A DNA stretch of 14,596 bases from an uncultured Porphyromonadaceae bacterium (lineage in GTDB: Bacteria > Bacteroidota > Bacteroidia > Bacteroidales > Muribaculaceae): the NCBI GenBank assembly GCA_947178655.1, contig CAMWZB010000005.1:1-14596 (forward strand). Direction: 5' to 3'. A program made the position numbers and the translations under genes. Below, piece after piece: positions 7,889-14,558 of this stretch. The notes beneath the pieces are model-generated. The model worked only from the letters and a program-made list of their open reading frames with translations. It was not told where the DNA came from and did no database searches. Each line of letters opens with the position of its first letter. Within the stretch, counting starts at the first letter, position 1.

Positions 7889-10207
7889 TTAACGCTTGGA
7901 GAAGAGTTTTGATATATTCGATAGAAAATTTATCACACTTTCCCGGCTTTCAACCGGAATCTGAACCACTGTCCGCCCGGTCCTCTCGTCTGTCGACGTG
8001 AGGCTGTCGACAAGACGTTCGGTAGCTTCTGCCGACGACAGTACACGGCCCAGCGAACCTGCCGCACGCCACAGCTCGGCTATCACATCGTCCGGATTGA
8101 ACCCTCCGGCCGACACCGCGTCTTCCGTTTCCGACACCATAGTGCCCCTGTTGTCCGACGGCACATCCGTCCGCTCGGCATCATCGTCACCGAATACCTC
8201 CGAAAGACGGTCAAGTTTGCTGTCGTCAAGCGTGATTTGGCTGTCTCCTCCGTCCAGTATGCCGGCCAGAAGATCGCTCTTGAAGTCCAGCGTCGCCAGC
8301 ATGCGCTCCTCGATAGTCCCGGCGGCAACCATATTGATGACCTGGACAGGGCAGTTCTGACCGATACGGTATACTCGCGATATACGCTGCTCAAGCACTG
8401 CCGGATTCCACGGAAGATCAAGATTGATTACAAGCGACGCTGCCTGTAGATTCAGACCCGTAGCACCGGCGTCTGTCGACACGAAAACCCGCGTATCCGC
8501 ATCCCTCGTGAAATTCTCGGCCAGCGTGCGGCGCTTCGAGGATGCCACTCCTCCGTGAAGATACTCGTATCCTATGCCTGCGCGGTCAAGTTCCTCCGTA
8601 AGTATACGCGTCATACGCTCCCACTGGCTGAACACTACAGCCTTCCCGCCGTTCTCGGCCATCGAGATGATTAGCTGAAGAGCCTCTCCGGGCTTAGTGT
8701 CGAAACGGCTCTTCTGATCAAGAACATACGTACTGTCACACACCATCCGCATGCGGCTCAGAAGCAGCAGCAGACGCTTACGCTCCTTCTCTGACAGAAA
8801 TCCTGACCGTCGCCATTTCTGGATAAGACGGCCGGCCCCGCTGCGGGCCTCGTCGTGTATCTCGCGCTGCTCTCGGGTCATGGGCACATACAGCGTCTGG
8901 TCTGTGCGTGGTGGAAGCTGAAGAGCCACATCGCTGCGACGGCGGCGCAGCATGCAGTGGCGCAGACGGCGGCTCACATCGTCAAGATGCTTGTAGCCCG
9001 TCACCTTTCCGCTTTCCGACACCTCGGTGTGCCGTGCCGTGAACTCATAGTAAGGCCCTAACGCATACTGATCCACGAACTGCATCACTGAGTACAGCTC
9101 GTCAAGACGGTTCTCAAGAGGAGTCCCCGACAGAACCACACTGAAGTCACTGTCCACACGTCGCGCAGCCTGAGCTATTTGCGTATTCCAGTTCTTCAGA
9201 CGCTGAACCTCGTCCATGATCATCACATCGAAGTGCAGCGTGCCCATAGCCTTGATATCATTCGCAAGAGTATGATAGGACACTATCTTGTATGTCGTAT
9301 CTGCCAGGTACAGCTCGCGGCGCTGCGTATGCAGACCCTCAACGACAGTCACCGTCGACTCCGTGAAGCGCTCGATTTCTTTCTTCCACTGATACTTAAG
9401 CGACGTAGGGCACACCACAAGAACCGTTGCCGCCATCTGGCGCCTCATTAGAAGCTCGGCCGTCCCGATAGCCTCGACAGTCTTCCCTAAACCCATCTCG
9501 TCAGCTATCAGAGAGCGACCGGCTCCGAAAGCGAACCGTATACCCTCCACCTGATATGGATACAGACGGGTCTTCACCACCGAAGCTATCTCCGCATCTG
9601 ACAGCCCTTCCTGCATCTCAAGCAGACGACGGCGGTCACGCGCCTCAAGTATGTGATTCAGAGCGTCAGGATAGCAGTGGAAGTGTGGATCGATACGCTT
9701 GGCATTCTCTATGAACGACGGAAGCTCCGACACCATACCGGGCACCGCCGTCATATCGTCATCGAAGTAGCGCAGAGCGGCCATAGCCAGTTCACTTGGA
9801 GCACCGTCGCAGATATGCAGCTTCAGCTTACGCCCGTCCTTGTAGCTCATATAGATATCAGACCGGCGGGGCAGTGCCGTCACAGACTTGCGCCGGCGCT
9901 CCTTCAGATAAGCCTTGACTGCCTCAAGATGCTTGCATGTCCCCAGACAGTTCGTCCTGAAGTCCATACAGTCGCAGTAGTTGTGGTCATTGTCAGGCCC
10001 AAGATACACCGCTCGGTAAGTCCTGCGGTTGCTTGACCCCGACACATTGAAGCACCCCGGAGCCCAGCGGTCCGAAACTTCGCTCACCGCATAGCCTCCC
10101 CGTTCCGCAGCCTGACGCCGCAGAGCACTCTGCCACTCCTTCAGGCTCATGCCGTCAGGACACCGAGTCGTCGATACCTTAATTGAGGACTTTCCTCGTT
10201 CTGCCAT
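7889..10207 (-). CDS. SNF2/SWI2-family ATPase with N-terminal SWIM zinc finger
   Basis: A 772-residue helicase-like DNA translocase. N-terminal SWIM zinc finger: C78-x-C80, then C91-x-H93 (CKHLEA). SNF2 ATPase: LYPYQVEGI (215-223), motif I DEMGLGKT (236-243), motif Ia VVCPTSL (264-270), motif II DEVQ (332-335) followed by RLKN, motif III LSGTPLENRL (359-368), VFSQWERMT (525-533), motif V STDAGATGLNLQ (577-588) and motif VI QRISRVYRIGQ (607-617). All ATPase motifs are intact. The C-terminal 120 residues carry no recognisable domain. Bacterial relatives are often called DEAD/DEAH box or SNF2 helicases; they remodel protein-DNA or nucleic-acid complexes, but the physiological job is not established. 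No methyltransferase, nuclease or other defence partner lies beside it, so I do not call it a defence gene. It is the first gene of the operon with meaB, with a consensus promoter just upstream. Confidence 0.93.
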   Translation of the reverse strand: MAERGKSSIKVSTTRCPDGMSLKEWQSALRRQAAERGGYAVSEVSDRWAPGCFNVSGSSNRRTYRAVYLGPDNDHNYCDCMDFRTNCLGTCKHLEAVKAYLKERRRKSVTALPRRSDIYMSYKDGRKLKLHICDGAPSELAMAALRYFDDDMTAVPGMVSELPSFIENAKRIDPHFHCYPDALNHILEARDRRRLLEMQEGLSDAEIASVVKTRLYPYQVEGIRFAFGAGRSLIADEMGLGKTVEAIGTAELLMRRQMAATVLVVCPTSLKYQWKKEIERFTESTVTVVEGLHTQRRELYLADTTYKIVSYHTLANDIKAMGTLHFDVMIMDEVQRLKNWNTQIAQAARRVDSDFSVVLSGTPLENRLDELYSVMQFVDQYALGPYYEFTARHTEVSESGKVTGYKHLDDVSRRLRHCMLRRRRSDVALQLPPRTDQTLYVPMTREQREIHDEARSGAGRLIQKWRRSGFLSEKERKRLLLLLSRMRMVCDSTYVLDQKSRFDTKPGEALQLIISMAENGGKAVVFSQWERMTRILTEELDRAGIGYEYLHGGVASSKRRTLAENFTRDADTRVFVSTDAGATGLNLQAASLVINLDLPWNPAVLEQRISRVYRIGQNCPVQVINMVAAGTIEERMLATLDFKSDLLAGILDGGDSQITLDDSKLDRLSEVFGDDDAERTDVPSDNRGTMVSETEDAVSAGGFNPDDVIAELWRAAGSLGRVLSSAEATERLVDSLTSTDERTGRTVVQIPVESRESVINFLSNISKLFSKR

Positions 10208-10226
10208 TGGGTTAACTTATTTTTTG

Positions 10227-10258
10227 CAAAATTACGCCCTTGAACCCGCTTTTCCAAA
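10227..10258 (-). promoter_or_regulatory. Bacteroidetes-type promoter of the SNF2-meaB-DUF1573 operon
   Basis: On the minus strand TTTG (10258-10255), exactly 20 nt, then TAATTTTG (10234-10227) match the Bacteroidetes consensus fully. The predicted start of transcription near 10220 gives a very short leader of about 13 nt before the ATG at 10207, which supports that start codon. Confidence 0.8.
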
Positions 10259-10343
10259 AAAATCGCATTAAAAAAACTTCACCGTTTCAACTCATTACCG
10301 AACCTCACCGACGCATCACTCGTTACATAATTATAAATAAAAA

Positions 10344-10360
10344 CCCATGGACTCATAGGG
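10344..10360 (-). terminator. terminator-like hairpin on the minus strand with no upstream gene
   Basis: On the minus strand CCC-T-ATG, a 4-nt loop, then CATGGG form six pairs with one bulged T. They are followed directly by TTTTTATTTATAATTA. The shape is that of an intrinsic terminator, yet no protein gene precedes it on this strand. It would end a transcript that includes the hairpins at 10389-10477, if such a transcript exists. Confidence 0.4.
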
Positions 10361-10388
10361 AATGCCCGGGATCGAAATCTCAACTGTT

Positions 10389-10409
10389 GGGCGGATGAAA
10401 CTGCCGCCC
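10389..10409. other. GC-rich hairpin (GGGCGG / CCGCCC)
   Basis: GGGCGG (10389-10394) and CCGCCC (10404-10409) pair perfectly around a 9-nt loop. It sits between the terminator-like hairpin and the larger nested hairpin. GC-rich pairing in an otherwise AT-rich intergenic region suggests a selected RNA structure. Confidence 0.45.
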
Positions 10410-10439
10410 GGTATACCCTCTCTCCTTTCAAAACGGGAA

Positions 10440-10477
10440 CTGCGCCGCCTCGCTATCCGGATAGCATAGCGGCGCAG
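10440..10477. other. nested 38-nt hairpin
   Basis: The outer arms CTGCGCCGC (10440-10448) and GCGGCGCAG (10469-10477) form nine perfect pairs. After a 3x3 internal loop, GCTAT and ATAGC form five more around the CCGG loop. On the plus strand it is followed by CCCTGTTTTATAG, so it could terminate weakly there. It could equally be part of a small RNA or a dispersed palindromic repeat. Confidence 0.55.
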
Positions 10478-10513
10478 CCCTGTTTTATAGCCGGAACATC
10501 TTCAAGTTTATGG

Positions 10514-10562
10514 TAATCAATAACCCCTAACCCATAACCAATAACCCATGATCTATAACCCT
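10514..10562. repeat. tandem heptamer repeat, seven units, consensus TAACCCA
   Basis: Seven consecutive 7-bp units lie without gaps: TAATCAA, TAACCCC, TAACCCA, TAACCAA, TAACCCA, TGATCTA, TAACCCT. Units 2-5 and 7 each differ from the consensus at no more than one position; units 1 and 6 are decayed. It lies about 160-210 bp before the pckA -7 box. The role is unknown; a protein-binding array or a slippage-prone spacer are possible. Confidence 0.75.
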
Positions 10563-10584
10563 TTCGCAATTATAACTTGCGAAA
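10562..10584. promoter_or_regulatory. inverted repeat, candidate operator
   Basis: TTTCGCAA (10562-10569), a 7-bp spacer, then TTGCGAAA (10577-10584) form a perfect dyad of 23 bp. The left arm overlaps the last base of the heptamer array. A further half-site TTTCGCA occurs at 10631-10637. The size and spacing fit a site for a dimeric regulator, perhaps for pckA; a small hairpin in RNA is the alternative. Confidence 0.45.
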
Positions 10585-10719
10585 AATTTCCTTAACGACA
10601 CAACCTTCTCGTATTAACGGACGTTCTCTCTTTCGCAGTCAGGACCACGGAACGGCTCAATTAAATTTTATTAATACAGAAATTTTTCCTTATTGAGCGC
10701 TCATACCGAATTTTTTTCA

Positions 10720-10727
10720 TACCTTTG
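10720..10727 (+). promoter_or_regulatory. pckA promoter, -7 box
   Basis: TACCTTTG matches the Bacteroidetes TAnnTTTG box exactly. The nearest upstream TTG (10693-10695) is 24 nt away, longer than the 20 nt seen at the other promoters here, so the -33 element is weak and an activator may assist. Predicted initiation near 10734 leaves a leader of about 78 nt. Confidence 0.65.
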
Positions 10728-10811
10728 CATCCGATAAACAAGGACCTTCCAAAAGGACCTCCGCACTTCGAACAATAAATATAAAAACTATACATTTTTT
10801 TCAATCACCCC

Positions 10812-12461
10812 ATGAGCAATATTGAAGAAATCAAGAAAGCCCGTGTAGCCGCCATCAAAGCTGATTTGGCTAAATACGGCATCGAAAATACCACTGAAGT
10901 GGTATACAACCCTTCATACGAAGAACTCTTCGAGCAGGAAACACTCCCCACTCTCGAAGGTTTCGAACGCGGTGTAGTCACCGAGCTCGGCGCTGTCAAC
11001 GTGATGACCGGCATCTACACCGGCCGTTCGCCTAAAGACAAATTCATCGTCCTCGACGAAAAGTCAAAGGACAGCGTGTGGTGGACTACTCCCGAATACC
11101 CCAACGACAACAAGCCCGCAAGCGAAGAAGCCTGGGCTGCTTGCAAGAAGCTCGCCGTAGACGAACTCTCCGGCAAGAAACTCTACGTTGTCGATGGTTT
11201 CTGCGGTGCTAACAAAGACACCCGCATGGCTGTTCGATTCATCATGGAAGTTGCATGGCAGGCTCACTTCGTGACCAACATGTTCATCCGTCCCACAGCT
11301 GCTGAACTCGAAGAATTCACTCCCGACTTCATCGTTTACAACGCTTCAAAAGCGAAACTCACAAACTACAAGGAACTCGGTCTCAACAGCGAAACTGCCG
11401 TTGTCTTCAACATCACAAGCCGCGAACAGGTCATCATCAACACCTGGTACGGTGGTGAAATGAAGAAAGGCATGTTCTCGATGATGAACTACTTCCTCCC
11501 CCTCAAGGGCATCGCCGCAATGCACTGCTCTGCAAACACCGACCTCAACGGTGAGAACACTGCTATCTTCTTCGGCCTCTCTGGTACCGGTAAGACAACC
11601 CTCTCGACCGATCCCAAGCGTCTCCTTATCGGTGACGACGAACACGGCTGGGACGACAGCGGCGTATTCAACTTCGAAGGCGGTTGCTACGCTAAGGTCA
11701 TCAACCTCGACAAAGAAAGCGAACCCGACATCTACAACGCTATCCGTCGCAACGCCCTCCTCGAGAACGTTACTGTTCACGAAGACGCTACTATCGACTT
11801 CGCTGACAAGAGCGTGACCGAGAACACCCGTGTTAGCTACCCCATCGACTTCATCGAAAAGATCGTTAAGCCCATCTCGCACGGTCCCGCTGCTAAGAAC
11901 GTGATCTTCCTCAGCGCAGACGCTTTCGGTGTGCTTCCTCCCGTTTCGATTCTCGATCCCGAGCAGACCAAGTACTACTTCCTCAGCGGCTTCACCGCAA
12001 AGCTCGCCGGTACCGAACGCGGCATCACCGAGCCCACTCCCACCTTCTCGGCTTGCTTCGGTCAGGCATTCCTCGAACTTCACCCCACCAAGTATGCTGA
12101 AGAACTCGTTAAGCGCATGCAGCAGTCTGGTGCTAAGGCATACCTCGTGAACACCGGCTGGAACGGTACCGGAAAGCGTATCTCCATCCGCGACACCCGT
12201 GGCATCATCGACGCAATCCTCGACGGCGCAATCCTCAAGGCTCCCACAAAGAAGCTCCCCATCTTCAACTTCGAAATTCCTACCGAACTTCCCGGCGTAG
12301 ACACAAAGATCCTCGATCCTCGCGACACATACGCTAACGCCGAAGAATGGTACACAAAGGCCGAAGACCTCGCCGCTCGATTCATCAAGAACTTCAAGAA
12401 GTACGAGAACAACCCCGCCGGCAAGGCTCTCGTTGCTGCTGGTCCCCAGCTCGACAAATAA
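10812..12461 (+). CDS. pckA: Phosphoenolpyruvate carboxykinase (ATP)
   Basis: PckA interconverts oxaloacetate plus ATP with PEP plus CO2 plus ADP. In gut Bacteroidales it works mainly in the CO2-fixing direction at the start of the succinate branch. The 549-residue product is full length. Visible motifs are the substrate-region [13 protein letters not shown] (66-78), the P-loop GLSGTGKT (255-262), the metal-binding GDDEHGWDD (274-282) and FEGGCYAK (288-295), all intact. The ATG at 10812 follows an AT-rich leader and a consensus -7 box. Codon choice is strongly biased: of about 36 Ile codons I see ATC or ATT only and no ATA, as expected for a very highly expressed gene. A strong terminator follows. 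It stands alone as a transcription unit. Succinate production from PEP via this enzyme would tie in with MeaB-supported methylmalonyl-CoA mutase upstream, a pathway link rather than an operon. Confidence 0.98.
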   Translation: MSNIEEIKKARVAAIKADLAKYGIENTTEVVYNPSYEELFEQETLPTLEGFERGVVTELGAVNVMTGIYTGRSPKDKFIVLDEKSKDSVWWTTPEYPNDNKPASEEAWAACKKLAVDELSGKKLYVVDGFCGANKDTRMAVRFIMEVAWQAHFVTNMFIRPTAAELEEFTPDFIVYNASKAKLTNYKELGLNSETAVVFNITSREQVIINTWYGGEMKKGMFSMMNYFLPLKGIAAMHCSANTDLNGENTAIFFGLSGTGKTTLSTDPKRLLIGDDEHGWDDSGVFNFEGGCYAKVINLDKESEPDIYNAIRRNALLENVTVHEDATIDFADKSVTENTRVSYPIDFIEKIVKPISHGPAAKNVIFLSADAFGVLPPVSILDPEQTKYYFLSGFTAKLAGTERGITEPTPTFSACFGQAFLELHPTKYAEELVKRMQQSGAKAYLVNTGWNGTGKRISIRDTRGIIDAILDGAILKAPTKKLPIFNFEIPTELPGVDTKILDPRDTYANAEEWYTKAEDLAARFIKNFKKYENNPAGKALVAAGPQLDK

Positions 12462-12487
12462 TCAGGCTATAGCTTGATCACATATTC

Positions 12488-12532
12488 ACGCACCCCGTCG
12501 CGCCTCGCGCTGCGGGGTGCGTCTTTTCTTTT
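12488..12532 (+). terminator. Rho-independent terminator of pckA
   Basis: A perfect 10-bp stem ACGCACCCCG / CGGGGTGCGT (12488-12497 with 12513-12522) encloses a second short stem GCGC-CTC-GCGC and is followed by CTTTTCTTTT. It lies 26 nt past the pckA stop and just before the S24 regulator promoter. Confidence 0.92.
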
Positions 12533-12549
12533 ACCTCAGAAATCTCTGC

Positions 12550-12585
12550 TTGCAGAATATCAATAAAAATTGTAACTTTGCAAAG
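12550..12585 (+). promoter_or_regulatory. Bacteroidetes-type promoter of the S24 repressor-rnhB operon, with overlapping palindrome
   Basis: TTG (12550-12552), exactly 20 nt, then TAACTTTG (12573-12580) match the consensus. Initiation near 12587 leaves only about 14 nt before the ATG at 12601, so the longer open frame from 12517 cannot be the start. The 10-bp palindrome CTTTGCAAAG (12576-12585) overlaps the -7 box and the start region and could be an autoregulatory operator. Confidence 0.8.
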
Positions 12586-12600
12586 ACAGAACAAACTGAT

Positions 12601-13272
12601 ATGGAATCCAACACACCTCATACCGGAATTATCGACCGAATACGCCATCTCATCTCCATGAAAAGATGCACTCAGGCCGCTTTCGGAAAAATGATAGGAG
12701 TCGACGCTGCCACTGTCTCAAGAGTCCTCGCCGGACGGACAACCCCGTCCGACGCCTTCATTAACCGAATCGTAGTAAACTTAGGTGTGTCTAAACGATG
12801 GCTCATCGACGCTACCGACGTCCCCTTCCCGAAATACAAAGAAAACTCCCAAAGCAATAATACGCAACACCTCGGAGCTCCCGTATACAACATCGACGTC
12901 ACCGCCGGAACAACACCCCTCAGCCGGATGTTCACCGACGAGCGAATAATCGGACGCGTAAGCCTTCCGGGTCTGAACCCCGAACTACCCATCGTAAGAG
13001 TAAGCGGAGACTCAATGATACCTCGGCTGAACCCCGGTTGCTACATATCAATACGTCCGATAAGCCTCGACGCTCCAATATCCTGGGGACAGATATACGT
13101 CGTCGTCCTTCCCGACTTCAGGCTCGTAAAATACATCAGACGACACCCTGACCCGGACATGGTCAAACTCGTCAGCGCAAACCCCGATTACGACGACATC
13201 GACGTCCAAAGAGCTGACATCGAAGCACTATACCTCGTCGAAAACGTAATAAACCATGACTTCCTCTCATAA
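12601..13272 (+). CDS. LexA/CI-like repressor: HTH_3 plus S24 peptidase domain
   Basis: The 223-residue protein has an N-terminal helix-turn-helix of the XRE/Cro-CI type (about 10-70, core TQAAFGKMIGVDAATVSRVL) and a C-terminal S24 self-cleavage domain. Candidate catalytic residues are Ser138 in GDSM and Lys177 in LVKYI. A candidate scissile Ala102-Gly103 lies in VTAGTTPL. The distances (36 and 39 residues) are close to those of LexA (35 and 37), so autocleavage looks possible. Family knowledge: such repressors are inactivated when RecA filaments form on damaged DNA. It is not the classical winged-helix LexA. The frame is open upstream to 12517, but the promoter at 12550-12585 fixes the start at 12601. 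It overlaps rnhB by 17 nt, so both are co-transcribed. Unlike pckA it uses ATA freely (10 of 22 Ile codons). No phage genes accompany it, which argues against a prophage repressor. Confidence 0.88.
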   Translation: MESNTPHTGIIDRIRHLISMKRCTQAAFGKMIGVDAATVSRVLAGRTTPSDAFINRIVVNLGVSKRWLIDATDVPFPKYKENSQSNNTQHLGAPVYNIDVTAGTTPLSRMFTDERIIGRVSLPGLNPELPIVRVSGDSMIPRLNPGCYISIRPISLDAPISWGQIYVVVLPDFRLVKYIRRHPDPDMVKLVSANPDYDDIDVQRADIEALYLVENVINHDFLS

Positions 13273-13867
13273 ACAATTCAACCCACTCCCGGCATGCTCC
13301 ACTCCCGGCAGACTCGAAGCCGGATGCGACGAAGCCGGTCGGGGATGCCTCGCCGGACCGGTATTCGCTGCCGCAGTAATACTGCCCGACGACTTCTCTC
13401 ACCCGTGGCTGAACGACTCAAAACAACTCACCGAAAAGCGACGCATGGAAATGCGCCACATCATCAGACAATCAGCCGTCGCATGGGCCGTCGCTCAGGT
13501 CGACCCTGACGAAATTGACTCTATCAACATCCTGAACGCATCAATCGAAGCCATGCACCGCGCTCTCGACGCCCTTGATGTACGACCGGGCGCGGTAATC
13601 GTCGACGGAAACAGATTCAAACCGTACCGAGACATCGAATGTACTACATTCGTCAAAGGCGACGCACGATTTGCTAACATCGCTGCTGCCTCAGTTCTCG
13701 CCAAGACCGAACGAGACCTCTACATGATCGGCGCTCACAACCGATTCCCACAATACCGGTGGGACATCAACAAAGGCTACCCGACCGCGGCTCACCGTCA
13801 GGCCATCGCTCTGCATGGACCTTGCGAACTCCACCGCATGACATTCCGCCTCCTCCCCGACTCTTGA
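13256..13867 (+). CDS. rnhB: Ribonuclease HII
   Basis: RNase HII nicks DNA 5' of misincorporated ribonucleotides and degrades RNA in RNA-DNA hybrids, starting ribonucleotide excision repair. The 203-residue product has the family hallmark CDEAGRGCLAGPV (24-36) with the first two acidic catalytic residues D25 and E26, a third in IVDGN (D117) and a fourth in VKGDA (D136). This is the same order and nearly the same spacing as in E. coli RNase HII. KGYPTAAHRQAI (173-184) is also typical, so the enzyme should be active. The first about 20 residues (through CSTPGR) are a variable extension. The ATG lies inside the S24 repressor gene (17-nt overlap, different frame) and there is no promoter of its own, so expression should follow the repressor gene. 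It converges with the DUF1460 gene, leaving 26 nt between the stops. Confidence 0.96.
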   Translation: MTSSHKQFNPLPACSTPGRLEAGCDEAGRGCLAGPVFAAAVILPDDFSHPWLNDSKQLTEKRRMEMRHIIRQSAVAWAVAQVDPDEIDSINILNASIEAMHRALDALDVRPGAVIVDGNRFKPYRDIECTTFVKGDARFANIAAASVLAKTERDLYMIGAHNRFPQYRWDINKGYPTAAHRQAIALHGPCELHRMTFRLLPDS

Positions 13868-13893
13868 ACCTCAGGCAAGCAAAAAAACTACTA

Positions 13894-14558
13894 CTACTCG
13901 TTAAGCCTGAAAACCCTCACTCCGAGCCACTGACGGTTACGCTTCATAAAGTCAGCCAAAGGCTTTGACGAAATCTCCACCTTCCCGTGGCTCGACGACG
14001 CATGCAGAAGATAAGGCTCTCCATCCGACGCATTCAGCACAACAATACCCATATGCGTCACATCAAGATCCTTCAGATTCGACACAAGAGCCACGACATC
14101 ACCATCATGGAACGCCGCCTTGACAGCCTTATTCCCAAGATCGACACTCTTGATATAAGGAAAACGATGCTGTCGGTAGCCGGCCTCGACACGACGGATA
14201 CGAGCATAATTCGTCGAATCTGACAGCGACGGATACAGATTCCGGTGCGAACTCATGAAATCAATCGTACGCATAAGCTCATTGACGCGAGGAAACTCGC
14301 GGGTCACATCACTGAAATTTCCCCGGTGCTTATTGTCTGCGGCCCAGTCGCAGATATAATGAAGACGCGACGCATAACCGTCGACCTCTCCGTTGCGGTA
14401 GCGGATACGACGCAGATTATACACAAAATCCCGCCATGACCGACGGTTCTCGTTTACCGTGAACGCAAGCGCCATCGAAACCTCCACGAACGTCGTGCAG
14501 TCAAGCGAATCAAGATTCACCGTAAGTATCTCCGGCTCACCCTCGAGAGTATGAGCTC
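13894..14558 (-). CDS. DUF1460 (NlpC/P60-like N-acetylmuramoyl-L-alanine amidase family), 5' end lost at contig edge
   Basis: This cell-wall amidase-like protein is incomplete. A GTG at 14520 is the first possible start in frame, but the frame stays open upstream and encodes HTLEGEPEILT before NLDSLDCTTFVE, sequence typical of the family. The real N-terminus (usually a signal peptide and more) is therefore missing, replaced by adapter from 14559. Counting from that GTG, the candidate catalytic residues are Cys8 (DCTTFVE), His156 (VTHMGIVV) and His173 (LLHASSS), the Cys-His-His order of NlpC/P60 folds. GYRQHRFPYIKS and HDGDVVALVS are further family-like stretches. Characterised members cut the MurNAc-L-Ala bond of peptidoglycan fragments, suggesting wall turnover or recycling. 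The gene ends in three consecutive in-frame TAG stops followed by a T7 run on its strand. Confidence 0.9.

Larger units (their letters stand above)
10208..10811. other. 604-bp structured intergenic region between divergent helicase operon and pckA
   Basis: I find no convincing gene here. From left to right: the helicase promoter; an AT-rich stretch; three hairpins at 10344-10477; a heptamer repeat at 10514-10562; an inverted repeat at 10562-10584; the pckA -7 box at 10720-10727; and an AT-rich pckA leader of about 80 nt that holds the direct repeat AAGGACCT at 10740 and 10753. The region is much longer than either promoter needs. The separate elements are listed individually. Confidence 0.7.

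Noticed and set aside
7889..10207. SNF2 helicase as part of a phage-defence system
   Set aside because: No nuclease, methyltransferase or other defence gene is adjacent; its operon partners are meaB and DUF1573.
10355..10385. tRNA T-arm-like string ATTTCGATCCC on the minus strand
   Set aside because: No matching T-stem, acceptor stem or anticodon arm can be drawn around it, so it is not a tRNA gene.
10362..10469. Small plus-strand open frame of 35 codons (starts MPGIEISTVGRMK)
   Set aside because: It runs through two hairpins, has no TAnnTTTG promoter upstream and no recognisable family. The region is better explained as structured non-coding sequence.
10514..10562. Heptamer array as a CRISPR
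   Set aside because: Units are 7 bp with no spacers and no cas genes are nearby.
11346..12083. 245-residue open frame antisense to pckA
   Set aside because: It is a by-product of the biased codon use of pckA (few TTA/CTA/TCA triplets in frame). It has no recognisable domain or promoter and runs within an unquestionable gene.
12517..12600. 28-residue upstream extension of the S24 repressor
   Set aside because: It contains the pckA terminator tail and the operon's own promoter, so it cannot be translated from the mapped promoter model.
12601..13272. S24 repressor as a prophage CI gene
   Set aside because: No integrase, antirepressor or structural phage gene is present, and the gene is fused into an operon with chromosomal rnhB.
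13871..13910. TCAGGC / GCCTGA inverted repeat between rnhB and the DUF1460 gene
   Set aside because: Only 6 bp with a 28-nt loop that includes coding sequence; too weak to call a terminator for either gene.
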